In this document: in pieces, positions 1 through 6,714 of the stretch
Layout: each line of letters begins with the position of its first letter
Numbering within the stretch: position 1 is the first letter of the stretch
Source of the DNA: Thermoleophilia bacterium
Lineage (GTDB): Bacteria > Actinomycetota > Thermoleophilia > Gaiellales > Gaiellaceae
Direction: 5' to 3'
Length of the DNA stretch: 10,197 bases
NCBI GenBank assembly: GCA_014534155.1
Contig: JACVSB010000040.1
Location: 1-10,197, forward strand
The notes under the pieces: generated by a model
Databases searched by the model: none
What the model was told of the DNA's origin: nothing
What the model saw: only the letters and a program-made list of their open reading frames with translations
Translations under genes and position numbers: made by a program

Positions 1-272
1 GCCCAGTCCCCGTACGCCCGGTAGAAGGACTCGCCCTCGCCCCGGCCGGCGGGGCCGCCGTACCCATAGGGGCTCGTCACGTCCGCGGCGCCCGTTCCCG
101 GGATCTCCCGCACAATCGCCGCGAAGGCGATGCCCCCTCCCTCGAGGAGGACGGGTCGTCCGGGGTCGAGGAAGCAGGAAACCTCGACGTACGCGCGCCG
201 AAGGTAGACGTCCCGGAGGCCGAGGTCGTCGAGGAGCGCGTCCCACCGCTCGCGCGAAACCTCGCCGATCAT
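1..272 (-). CDS. FemAB/GNAT-like acyl- or aminoacyl-transferase (N-terminal 90 residues only)
   Basis: Only the first 90 codons are present; the gene continues past the left edge. The ATG at 272-270 overlaps the stop of the upstream phosphoglycosyl transferase as ATGA, so the two are translationally coupled and this is the ninth gene of the operon. The visible part has a segment DVYLRRAYVEV (about residues 20-30) and the motif DVTSPYGYGGP (about residues 66-76). I recognise this combination from FemAB-related/BioF2-like GNAT proteins found in polysaccharide clusters. Members of this superfamily have two GNAT folds and transfer aminoacyl or acyl groups onto glycan or peptidoglycan precursors. 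The substrate cannot be read from this fragment. In context it is a candidate for N-acylating or aminoacylating a sugar of the glycan. The family call is moderately sure and the exact reaction is unknown. Confidence 0.72.
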   Translation of the reverse strand, partial: MIGEVSRERWDALLDDLGLRDVYLRRAYVEVSCFLDPGRPVLLEGGGIAFAAIVREIPGTGAADVTSPYGYGGPAGRGEGESFYRAYGDW

Positions 273-931
273 GCCCGGCTCTGGCGACGCCGGGCGCGCT
301 CCACGTTCAGCCGATCCTCGACGGGGACCGGCTCGGAGCGGAAGAGCTGGCCCACCGTGCGGACGAGGATCCTCAGGTCGAGCGCGAGCGACCAGTGCTC
401 CAGGTACCAGGCGTCGTAGCGGAAGCGCTCGGGCCAGGTCATGTCCTCCCGCCCGTGGATCTGCGACCAGCCGGTGATCCCCGGCTTCACGCACAGCCGG
501 CGCGCGTCCTCTTCGCTGTAGTTCGCCGCCTGCTCGACGAGGTCGGGGCGGGGGCCGACGAGGCTCATTTCGCCACGCAGCACGTTGACGAGCTGCGGCA
601 GCTCGTCAAGCCCAGTGCGCCGGAGGAAGCGGCCGCTTCGCGTCACGCGCGGGTCGTTCGCGACGAGGCCGAACGGGTCTTCCAGGCCGTGCTCGCGCGC
701 GACCTCGACCGCGTTCGGGAGCATGGACCGAAGCTTCAGCATCGCGAAGGGGACGCCGTCCTTGCCCGCGCGCGGCCGAACGAAGAAGACGGGGCGGCCT
801 GACTCGACGAGCACCCAAAGCGCGACGGCCCCGAGCGCGGGGGCGCCGGCGACGAGGAGGAGGGCCGCGCCGACGCGGTCGAGCGCGCCCTTCGCGCGGG
901 CCTGCAGCGGATGGCGCTCGAAGCCCGTCAC
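269..931 (-). CDS. Small (PglC-type) polyprenyl-phosphate sugar-1-phosphate transferase
   Basis: This 220-residue enzyme belongs to the bacterial sugar transferase family (PF02397). It transfers a sugar phosphate from a nucleotide sugar to undecaprenyl phosphate and so starts the lipid-linked glycan. There is one N-terminal hydrophobic segment (about 17-42), fitting the re-entrant membrane helix of monotopic enzymes, followed by the cytosolic catalytic core. Visible signatures are KLRSM (66-70), NDPRVTRSGRFLRRT (92-106), LDELPQLVNVLRGEMSLVGPRP (108-129) and KPGITGWSQ near 155. The catalytic Asp-Glu dyad is D109-E110. It lacks the extra transmembrane helices of WcaJ/WbaP-type enzymes. The frame is open further upstream to 1069, but that extension is an Arg-rich shadow inside the GT4 gene. 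GTG at 931 overlaps the GT4 stop as GTGA and puts the start just before the membrane segment. The sugar specificity is not visible. Confidence 0.93.
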   Translation of the reverse strand: MTGFERHPLQARAKGALDRVGAALLLVAGAPALGAVALWVLVESGRPVFFVRPRAGKDGVPFAMLKLRSMLPNAVEVAREHGLEDPFGLVANDPRVTRSGRFLRRTGLDELPQLVNVLRGEMSLVGPRPDLVEQAANYSEEDARRLCVKPGITGWSQIHGREDMTWPERFRYDAWYLEHWSLALDLRILVRTVGQLFRSEPVPVEDRLNVERARRRQSRA

Positions 932-2055
932 GAGCGCTCGGCCACGACGTCGGCGTACAGACGCTCGTGCGCGGCCGCGGCGGCCTCCCACGTGAGCGCG
1001 CCGCGCGCCGCCGCCGCCCCGCGGGCCGCGGCGGCGAGTGCCTCGGGGCTCGTGAGGAGCTCGGCGCACGCGGCCGCGAGCGCGCCGGGCTCCCCCGGGG
1101 GAACGGCGCGGCCCGCCGCGTGCGCGCGGACGATCGTGCCGAGGGAGCCGACGTCGGAGACGACGACGGGACGTCCGTGGCCGAGCGCCGTCGCGAGCAC
1201 GCCGGAGGAGTCAAGCCGGAGGTAGGGCAGGACGCAGAGCGCGCCTTGCTCGAGGAGCGGCGCGACCTCCGCCGGCGGCACGTAGCCCAGGCGCCACTCG
1301 ATCCGCTCGGCGACGCCCGTCCGTTCGGCGAGCTCCCGCACGGGGTCGACGGGGTCGAGCGCCTGTCCCGCGACCAGAAGCCGCGCCCCCGGCACGTCCC
1401 GCGCGAGCGCGGGCAGCGCGCGGACGAGCACGTCGAGCCCTTTGTAGGCCCGGATCGTGCCGAAGAAGAGGAGCGTCGTCCCCGTCGGCGCCTTCGCGAC
1501 GTATCCCGGTGGAGGCTCGAACACCGCGTGCGTGACCTGCGCGACCTTCGCGCGGGCGAGGCCGAGGCCGGCGAGCTCCTCGACGGCGCGCTCCGAGTGC
1601 ACGACGACGCGGTCGACGAGCCGCAGCGCCTCGCCCCAGGCGCCGGCGTTCCAGGTCCGTCTCGCGAGCACGTCGTGCGCGGTGAGGAGCGTGGGGTAGC
1701 GGCGGGCGACCCGCCGGAGCCAGCGCACGTCGTAGCGCGGGATCCCCAGCCACTGGACGTGGACCACGTCGGGGCGCAGGGCCTCGAGGCGGCGAAGCGA
1801 GCGCCGGACGCTCGGGACGTACTCGAGCGCCTTCGCGGGAACCCGCAGGGGCGAGCGCGGCCGCCCGCGAAGCAGCCGCCCGCTCACGGGGAGGAAGGTC
1901 TCCTCCCGGCGGTACCCGTCGGCCTCCCGGACAGAGCCGTAGAGGTCCGGCGAGGCGAGCAGGTGGACTTCGTTGCCGCGGCGGGCGAGCGCGGAGGCGA
2001 GGCTGTCGTCGTAGGGCGGCGTGAAGTTCGGCGGGTCGAGGAGCGCGATCCGCAT
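928..2055 (-). CDS. GT4-family (GT-B fold) glycosyltransferase
   Basis: A 375-residue cytosolic glycosyltransferase of the retaining GT4 type, expected to add a sugar from a nucleotide donor to the lipid-linked oligosaccharide. The N-terminal Rossmann half begins MRIALLDPP and has the acceptor-domain signature DVVHVQW (96-102). The C-terminal half starts with FFGTIRAYKGLD around 196-207, the usual donor-domain entry, with K205 in the place of the conserved Lys. Further on are VLPYLRLDSSGVLATALG (about 275-292) and GRPVVVSDVGS. The EX7E pair of many GT4 enzymes is not apparent: by alignment on GRPVV, its positions hold L281 and T289. This is known in SQSG-type subfamilies and need not mean inactivity. 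The ATG at 2055 lies 7 bases after the stop of the preceding ATP-grasp gene; the gene's own stop overlaps the next start. Donor and linkage are unknown. Confidence 0.9.
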   Translation of the reverse strand: MRIALLDPPNFTPPYDDSLASALARRGNEVHLLASPDLYGSVREADGYRREETFLPVSGRLLRGRPRSPLRVPAKALEYVPSVRRSLRRLEALRPDVVHVQWLGIPRYDVRWLRRVARRYPTLLTAHDVLARRTWNAGAWGEALRLVDRVVVHSERAVEELAGLGLARAKVAQVTHAVFEPPPGYVAKAPTGTTLLFFGTIRAYKGLDVLVRALPALARDVPGARLLVAGQALDPVDPVRELAERTGVAERIEWRLGYVPPAEVAPLLEQGALCVLPYLRLDSSGVLATALGHGRPVVVSDVGSLGTIVRAHAAGRAVPPGEPGALAAACAELLTSPEALAAAARGAAAARGALTWEAAAAAHERLYADVVAERS

Positions 2056-2062
2056 CGGGCGG

Positions 2063-3208
2063 TCACGCTACCTTCGAGCGAAGGTAGGCCAGGCTCGCGA
2101 GCGCGGGCAGCGGGTCGTCGGCGGAGACAATCGCACGCACCTTCTTCCGCGCGAGGTACGGCGCGAGGACGGCACGGGGCCCGGCCTCCCGCGCGCGCAG
2201 CATCTGGAGCGCCGACCACGCGTCCTTGGCGCCGTAGATCCACACGACCGCGGGATCGACGTACGGCCGAAGCGGCCGCGGTGACGCGCCGGCCAGGTCG
2301 TCGTAGGCGAGGAGCGCGACGTCGTGCTCGTCCGTCATGGCCACGCCGGCCCACTGCGGCGGGCGCGTGTTCACCTCCAGGAGCTTGAGCACGTCGTCCC
2401 GGACGTCGTGCGCGAGCTCGACCTGCGCGAACCCGCGGTAGCCCGCGGAGGAAAGGAGCCGAAGCCCGACCTCCGCGACGCGCGGCTGGTCGCAGAGGGC
2501 GAACACGGACGCCGTGCCGAAGTGCGGCGGGCCGGCGCGCACCTTGCGGCCGACGACCGTCGAGAGCGGCTCCCCCTCCCGCCCGACGTAGGCGAAAAGC
2601 GAGTAGATCCGCTGTTGTGCGTCCGGGACGAGCTCCTGGATGATCGTCTCGAAGCCGGCGGCGTGCGCGCGCCGCCAGGCCGCGACCGCCTCGTCCACGC
2701 TGGAGGCGAGGAAGAGCTTCCGCCCGAAGTGGGTCGCGAACTCCTGCCCCTCCACGGGCTTGACGAGGAGCGGAGGCCGGAACGGGAGCGCCCGCACGGA
2801 GTCCTCGTCGGACGCCGGCGCGGTGGGCGGCGTGGCGACGCCGGCCTCCTGCGCCACACCCGCCAGGAGCTCCTTCCGGCGGAGCCGCCGGACGATCGCC
2901 GGGTCGTCGGGGAACGGCAGGTCGGCGATCTCGGCGAGAACATCCCAGTGGCGAAGGACGAACTCGACGTGCGCGTCGCGCTCCGGGAAGAGGACGACCC
3001 GGCCGCCCCGGGCGACGTGACGGATCGCGGTCAGGACCCGTTCGGGATCGGCCTCGACGAGTCGGTGCGCGAGGTAGCGCGAGCGAAGGCCGAAGTCGTG
3101 CCCGGTGAAGGCGATACCCGTCACCTCGAGCCCCGCCCGCCCGAGGCGGCGCGCGGCCGCAAGCCCCGCCCAGAGGAGGCCGAGGACGACGACCGGGCGT
3201 CGCCTCAC
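2063..3208 (-). CDS. ATP-grasp carboxylate-amine ligase-like protein (COG3919 type)
   Basis: A 381-residue protein of the ATP-grasp superfamily, whose members activate a carboxylate as an acyl phosphate with ATP and join it to an amine or other nucleophile. The N-terminal nucleotide-fold domain opens with VVVLGLLWAGLAAARRLG (6-23). The ATP-grasp core shows K112 in RRKELL, K150 in LLVKPVEG, the hinge IIQELVPD (189-196) and the metal-binding end VEL..LLEVNTRPPQW with E264, E278, N280 and R282, so the active site looks complete. The remainder ends in a DPLPAL segment common in this group. The start is GTG at 3208, overlapping the stop of the membrane protein upstream as GTGA. The same frame is open far upstream (to 4171), but only as an Arg/Pro-rich shadow. 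Position between polymerase and glycosyltransferase genes suggests glycan modification; the substrate is unknown. Confidence 0.88.
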   Translation of the reverse strand: MRRRPVVVLGLLWAGLAAARRLGRAGLEVTGIAFTGHDFGLRSRYLAHRLVEADPERVLTAIRHVARGGRVVLFPERDAHVEFVLRHWDVLAEIADLPFPDDPAIVRRLRRKELLAGVAQEAGVATPPTAPASDEDSVRALPFRPPLLVKPVEGQEFATHFGRKLFLASSVDEAVAAWRRAHAAGFETIIQELVPDAQQRIYSLFAYVGREGEPLSTVVGRKVRAGPPHFGTASVFALCDQPRVAEVGLRLLSSAGYRGFAQVELAHDVRDDVLKLLEVNTRPPQWAGVAMTDEHDVALLAYDDLAGASPRPLRPYVDPAVVWIYGAKDAWSALQMLRAREAGPRAVLAPYLARKKVRAIVSADDPLPALASLAYLRSKVA

Positions 3209-4551
3209 GGCTCCGGTGTGGCGGAGGCGCTTCCGGCGAAGACGGACGGCGCGACCACGACGAAGACGGCGAAGGCGAAGAAGTAGTACATCTGCATGGT
3301 CAGGTAGAAGGCGTTGGCGGCCATCGTTCCGAGCAGCGCCGCGAGAAGGCCCCATGCAAGCGGCCGCACACGCGCCGAGAGGCGGTTCCCGGCGGCGGCG
3401 AGCCGCCGCCCGAGGCGCTGCAGGCGGCCGAGGCGCGAGAAGAGGAAGGCGACGTAGGCGACGAAGGCGAGCGCGCCGACCGTGCCCGTCTCGGTGAGCA
3501 CCGAGATGTAGTAGGAGTGCGGCCCCCAGTTCGTCTTCCCGGTCAGCCCCTCGTAGTAGGTCGAGAACGTGTTCAGCCCCAGGCCGAAGAGGGGATGGTC
3601 GGCGAGGGCGGGCCCGATCAGCGAGTAGAACTCGAAGTGCAGCTCGGTTCCCGGCCCGCTGGTCTGGGTGCGCGACGCGAAGACGGTACGGAAGAAGTCG
3701 AACCGGGCCAGCACGACCGAGAGCACGACGAGCGAGAGCGCACCGAGCGGGACGAGGAAGCGCGGCTGTCTGAGCAGGTGGCGGTAGGGAACGCCGAGGA
3801 CGAGCAGGCCGACCGTGATCCCGAGGATCCCGCTGCGCGAGAGCGTCGTCAGCTCCACGAGCGTGAGGAAGGCGAGCAGGAGGGCGAGCGGCGCCCTCGC
3901 CCGGTGGCCCCGCTCGAGGCGCAGGTAGATGGGCAGGAGCACGAGGATGGGGACGACGAGCATGACGCCGAGGTGGTTCGCGTCCAGGGTCAGCGCGTTC
4001 GTTCGGTACACAGGGTGCTCGCCGACGACTCCCTGGACGGCGATGCCGCCGCGCTGGTAGAGCCCGAGGCGGCCGAGGACGAGCTCGTCCAGGTTGCGAC
4101 CGGTCGTCTCCGCGAGGCCAAGCTGGAGGAGCCCGTAGGCGGCGTTCGCGGCGAAGCCGGCCACGAACCACGCGAGCGCCCGCCAGTAGAGGGCGACCGA
4201 GCGCCGCGCCAGGTAGGCGACGGCGGCGACGACGAACGCGAAGTGGATGGCGAACTTCGCGAGACCCTTCACGTACAGGCTCCAGTCCGCCGCCGTCTCC
4301 ACGTTGTAGAAGCCGAGGAGGTAGACGAGGAGGAAGAGGACGAAGAAGAGGGCCGCCGCTCCCGCCGCGCGCGCGAGCCGCCAGTCACGACGGGCGACCC
4401 GCGAGCCGGCGGCCGCGAGGAGGAAGAGGGACGCCGTCACGTCCGAGAGGTAGACGTCGCCCGCCGCCGTCGCGAACCGGATCTTCGCGAACGTGATCAC
4501 GAACACGGTGGCGAGGAGAAGCGCGTCGGCGACGCGGTTCCCGTGGCTCAC
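3205..4551 (-). CDS. O-antigen ligase/polymerase-type (WaaL/Wzy-like) membrane protein
   Basis: A 448-residue, highly hydrophobic protein with roughly ten or more predicted membrane segments. It shows the Wzy_C/O-antigen ligase signatures: TLDANHLG in the middle, TLSRSGILG near 235-242, HPLFGLGLNTF and, in the large extracytoplasmic loop, WGPHSYYISVLTETG with H345. Members either polymerise lipid-linked repeat units (Wzy) or transfer the finished glycan to an acceptor (WaaL, or protein/wall attachment); sequence alone does not separate these. I prefer GTG at 4551 because a perfect AGGAGG sits 6 bases upstream. GTG at 4566 is in frame, adds five residues and would give a GTGA overlap with the upstream stop, matching other junctions in this operon. 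The Arg-rich open frame upstream to 4818 is a shadow of the GT2 gene. Confidence 0.9.
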   Translation of the reverse strand: MSHGNRVADALLLATVFVITFAKIRFATAAGDVYLSDVTASLFLLAAAGSRVARRDWRLARAAGAAALFFVLFLLVYLLGFYNVETAADWSLYVKGLAKFAIHFAFVVAAVAYLARRSVALYWRALAWFVAGFAANAAYGLLQLGLAETTGRNLDELVLGRLGLYQRGGIAVQGVVGEHPVYRTNALTLDANHLGVMLVVPILVLLPIYLRLERGHRARAPLALLLAFLTLVELTTLSRSGILGITVGLLVLGVPYRHLLRQPRFLVPLGALSLVVLSVVLARFDFFRTVFASRTQTSGPGTELHFEFYSLIGPALADHPLFGLGLNTFSTYYEGLTGKTNWGPHSYYISVLTETGTVGALAFVAYVAFLFSRLGRLQRLGRRLAAAGNRLSARVRPLAWGLLAALLGTMAANAFYLTMQMYYFFAFAVFVVVAPSVFAGSASATPEP

Positions 4552-4557
4552 GGCGCG

Positions 4558-4563
4558 CCTCCT
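4558..4563 (-). promoter_or_regulatory. Shine-Dalgarno AGGAGG for the ligase/polymerase gene
   Basis: On the minus strand AGGAGG occupies 4563-4558, followed by 6 bases and GTG at 4551. This is the only textbook Shine-Dalgarno I see at any start in the window. It overlaps the last stop-codon base of the GT2 gene and decides between the two candidate starts, 4551 and 4566. Confidence 0.65.
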
Positions 4564-5528
4564 CACGACGTCGACCGTCGCGCGTTCCACCGCTCGGCGC
4601 CCTCGCGAAGCCCGGGCGCCCCGTCGCCGCGGAAGGCGTGGCGCGCGTGCAGCCGCATCCGCGTGGGGAAGGACCGGTCGTAGGCGCCGGGGCGAACGCG
4701 GTTCGCGGCGGACGCGACGAGCGCGCGCACGGCGAACTGGGCACCGGTGAGCGCCGCGGCGACGCGGCCTCCGGGGCGCGAGTGGTGCTTGCGCCAGTAG
4801 CGGCGCCGGCTCCGCCACTCCTCAGCGATCCGTTCGCATGCAAGGGCGCCCCGGAGGGTGCTCTCGTGATGGAGGACCGTCACCGAGGGGAGGAAGTGGG
4901 TCTCGTACCCGGCGTCCGCGAGGCGGCGGAGGAGGTCCGTCTCCTCCGAGTACATGAAGAAGCCCTCGTCGAAGAGGCCCGCGCGCTCGAGCGCCTCGCG
5001 GCGCAGGAGGAGCGCGGCCGCCATGGCCCAGTCGACACGGCGCGCCTCGTTCCCGACGGACTGCACGATGCCGACCCGCGAGAGCGTCGGCGCCGCGAGC
5101 GCGGCGGCGAGCGGCGAGGGGAAGCGCCAGGCGGAGGGCTGCGGGCGCCCGTCCGGATAGCGGATCCGCGGGGCGACGGCGCCGACCGCGGGGAGCGCGT
5201 CCCCGTAGGCGACGAGCCGCGCGAGCCCGCCCGGCATCACCTCGGCGTCGTGGCTCAGGAGGTAGACCCAGCGCCCGCTCGTCGCCCGCACGATCGTGTT
5301 GTGGTTCGCGCCGAAGCCGGCCCTGTGCGCCTGGGCGATCACGCGGGCCCAGGGGAAGCGCTCGCGCACGGCGTCGACGGATCCGTCCTCGGACGCGTTG
5401 TCCAGGACGACGGTCTCGACCTCGAGCGGCCCCCCGAGATCGCGCTCGAGGGAAGCGAGAAGCGGCAGGAGCGTCTCCCGCCCGCCGTGGTTCACGATCG
5501 AGATCGTGACGTCGGGCGGCCGGCTCAC
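4563..5528 (-). CDS. GT2-family glycosyltransferase, rhamnosyltransferase (WbbL)-like
   Basis: A 321-residue GT-A fold enzyme, expected to invert configuration while adding a sugar, probably a deoxysugar, to the growing chain at the cytoplasmic face. The order of motifs is TISIVNHGG (8-16), VVLDNASEDGSV (40-51) for nucleotide binding, GFGANHN (71-77), LLSHDAEV (90-97) where D94 fits the metal-binding DXD position, VDWAMAAALLLRRE (164-177), and FDEGFFMYSEETDLLRR (185-201) holding the catalytic-base region. The usual NPD and VSGA triplets of WbbL relatives are replaced by SHD and AMAA. The C-terminal 80 or so residues are basic with a short hydrophobic stretch, possibly a membrane contact. GTG at 5528 overlaps the aminotransferase stop as GTGA. 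The same frame remains open to 6677, but in the wrong frame for the aminotransferase gene it overlaps. Donor and acceptor are not determinable. Confidence 0.9.
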   Translation of the reverse strand: MSRPPDVTISIVNHGGRETLLPLLASLERDLGGPLEVETVVLDNASEDGSVDAVRERFPWARVIAQAHRAGFGANHNTIVRATSGRWVYLLSHDAEVMPGGLARLVAYGDALPAVGAVAPRIRYPDGRPQPSAWRFPSPLAAALAAPTLSRVGIVQSVGNEARRVDWAMAAALLLRREALERAGLFDEGFFMYSEETDLLRRLADAGYETHFLPSVTVLHHESTLRGALACERIAEEWRSRRRYWRKHHSRPGGRVAAALTGAQFAVRALVASAANRVRPGAYDRSFPTRMRLHARHAFRGDGAPGLREGAERWNARRSTS

Positions 5529-6667
5529 GCGCCGGTGAAGGCGTCGTGCACACGGCGGAGCGCGTCGATCGCGTCCTCGATGTCCTCGTCCGAGTGTGCG
5601 GGCGAGAGCGGCAGCGAGAGGACCTCCGCCCCGGCACGTTCGGCCACGGGCAGCCTCGGCTGCGCGGGCAGGAGCTCGCGGTAGAGCGTGAGCCGGTGGA
5701 GCGGGAGGAAGTGGATGCTCGTCGCGATGTTCGCCCGCTCCAGCGCCTCCCGGTAAGCGTCCCGGTCCGCGCCCGCGAGCTGCGCGTCGATCCGGACGAC
5801 GTAGATGTGCAGCGCGTGCACGTCGCGCGGGTCGCGGGCGAGCGGGGTGATCCCCGGGAGCTCCGCGACCGCGGCGTCGTAGGCCGCGACGTGCCTCCGC
5901 CGGATCTCGGCATGCCGCTCGATCTTCGCGAGCTGCGCGAGGGCGAGCGCGGCCAGGAGGTCCGGGAGGTTCGCCTTGTAGCCCGCGACCCGCACGTCGT
6001 AGAGGCCCTCGGCCTTCCGCCGCATGAGCCGAAGCTCGCGCACCGCAGCGGCGAGCTCGTCGTCGTCCGTGGTCAGGATCCCGCCCTCGGCGGCGGCGAT
6101 GTTCTTCGTCGCGTTGAGCGAGAAGCAGGCGGCCAGCGACCCCTCGATCGACCCGATCTTCCGCCCGCGGTACCACGACTCCGCCGCGTGCGTCGCGTCC
6201 TCGATCACGGGGACGCCAAGCGCAAGGAGCGCGTCGAGGTCGGCCGGCTGGCCCGCGAGGTGGACGGGGATGATCGCCCGCGTCCGTTCCCCGAGCGCCG
6301 CAGCGACGGCCGTGGGGTCGATGTTCAGGTCGTCCTCCAGGACGTCCACGAAGACGGGGGTTGCCCCGGCGTGGACGACGACGTTGGCGGTCGCGGGCCA
6401 GGTCATCGGCGTGGTGACGACCTCGTCGCCGGGCCCGATACCGGCCGAGACGAGCGCCAGGTGCAGCGCGGCCGTCCCCGAGGCGAGCGTGACCGCGTGC
6501 CTCGCGCCCACGTAGTCGGCAAACCGCTCCTCCAGCTCGCCGGCCTTCGGGCCGGTCGCGATCCAGCCGCTCTTCAGCGTCTCGACCACGGCCTCGACGT
6601 CCTCGTGGCCGATCGCGGGCGGTTGGAAGCCGAGGAGGGTGGGCCGGCGCGTCCGCGTCTCCTGCAT
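5525..6667 (-). CDS. DegT/DnrJ/EryC1/StrS-family PLP-dependent sugar aminotransferase
   Basis: A 380-residue enzyme of the normal family length. It converts a keto group of a nucleotide-linked 4-keto-6-deoxy (or 3-keto) sugar to an amine, usually with glutamate as donor. Visible residues are GWIATGP (34-40), SGTAALHLAL (63-72) for PLP phosphate binding, D157 in the EDATHA motif, which pairs with the pyridine nitrogen, and K188 in FSLNATKNIAAAEGG, the Schiff-base lysine. The C-terminal part has the expected IHFLPLHRL and LSLPLSPAHSDEDIE segments. The FS..ATKN pattern resembles ArnB/WbpE-type 4-aminotransferases, but regiochemistry is not settled by motif. It follows the dehydratase and the LAL-type ligase, so its likely substrate is the 4-keto sugar made by the former. 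ATG at 6667 is 47 bp after the previous stop, the largest gap inside the operon. Confidence 0.94.
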   Translation of the reverse strand: MQETRTRRPTLLGFQPPAIGHEDVEAVVETLKSGWIATGPKAGELEERFADYVGARHAVTLASGTAALHLALVSAGIGPGDEVVTTPMTWPATANVVVHAGATPVFVDVLEDDLNIDPTAVAAALGERTRAIIPVHLAGQPADLDALLALGVPVIEDATHAAESWYRGRKIGSIEGSLAACFSLNATKNIAAAEGGILTTDDDELAAAVRELRLMRRKAEGLYDVRVAGYKANLPDLLAALALAQLAKIERHAEIRRRHVAAYDAAVAELPGITPLARDPRDVHALHIYVVRIDAQLAGADRDAYREALERANIATSIHFLPLHRLTLYRELLPAQPRLPVAERAGAEVLSLPLSPAHSDEDIEDAIDALRRVHDAFTGA

Positions 6668-6685
6668 GCCTGCGCAAGCGTATGC

Positions 6686-6709
6686 GCTCCCCGCTTCCGG
6701 CCGGGGAGC
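6686..6709 (-). repeat. Intergenic hairpin before the aminotransferase gene
   Basis: In the 47-bp gap between the ATP-grasp ligase stop (6715) and the aminotransferase start, GCTCCCCG at 6686-6693 and CGGGGAGC at 6702-6709 form a perfect 8-bp inverted repeat with an 8-base loop. A second, 5-bp inverted repeat (GCGCA 6672-6676, TGCGC 6683-6687) lies between it and the ATG. No T-run follows on the minus strand, so it does not look like a classic intrinsic terminator. It may act in mRNA processing, stability or partial attenuation, or have no function. Confidence 0.5.
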
Positions 6710-6714
6710 TTCGG

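Noticed and set aside
932..1069. 46-residue extension of the phosphoglycosyl transferase
   Set aside because: Arg/Gly-only composition overlapping the GT4 C-terminus. GTG 931 gives the standard small-PGT length and a GTGA overlap.
967..2388. Long open plus-strand frame opposite the GT4 and ATP-grasp genes
   Set aside because: Its translation is Arg/Glu/Gly/Pro-rich with no motif, and it lies antisense to well-supported genes. Such frames are expected in very GC-rich DNA, where stops are rare in shadow frames.
3209..4171. N-terminal extension of the second ATP-grasp frame (a possible 702-residue protein)
   Set aside because: The added part is an Arg/Pro-rich shadow of the membrane protein gene. 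The PreATP domain begins right after GTG 3208.
5529..6677. N-terminal extension of the GT2 frame (a possible 704-residue fusion protein)
   Set aside because: The extension is Arg/Gly/Ala-rich and reads the aminotransferase gene in the wrong frame; GTG at 5528 gives a normal-length GT2 enzyme.
6686..6709. Intrinsic terminator after the first two operon genes
   Set aside because: The stem is good, but no T-run follows on the transcribed strand and the next gene starts within 20 bases, so it is listed only as a hairpin.
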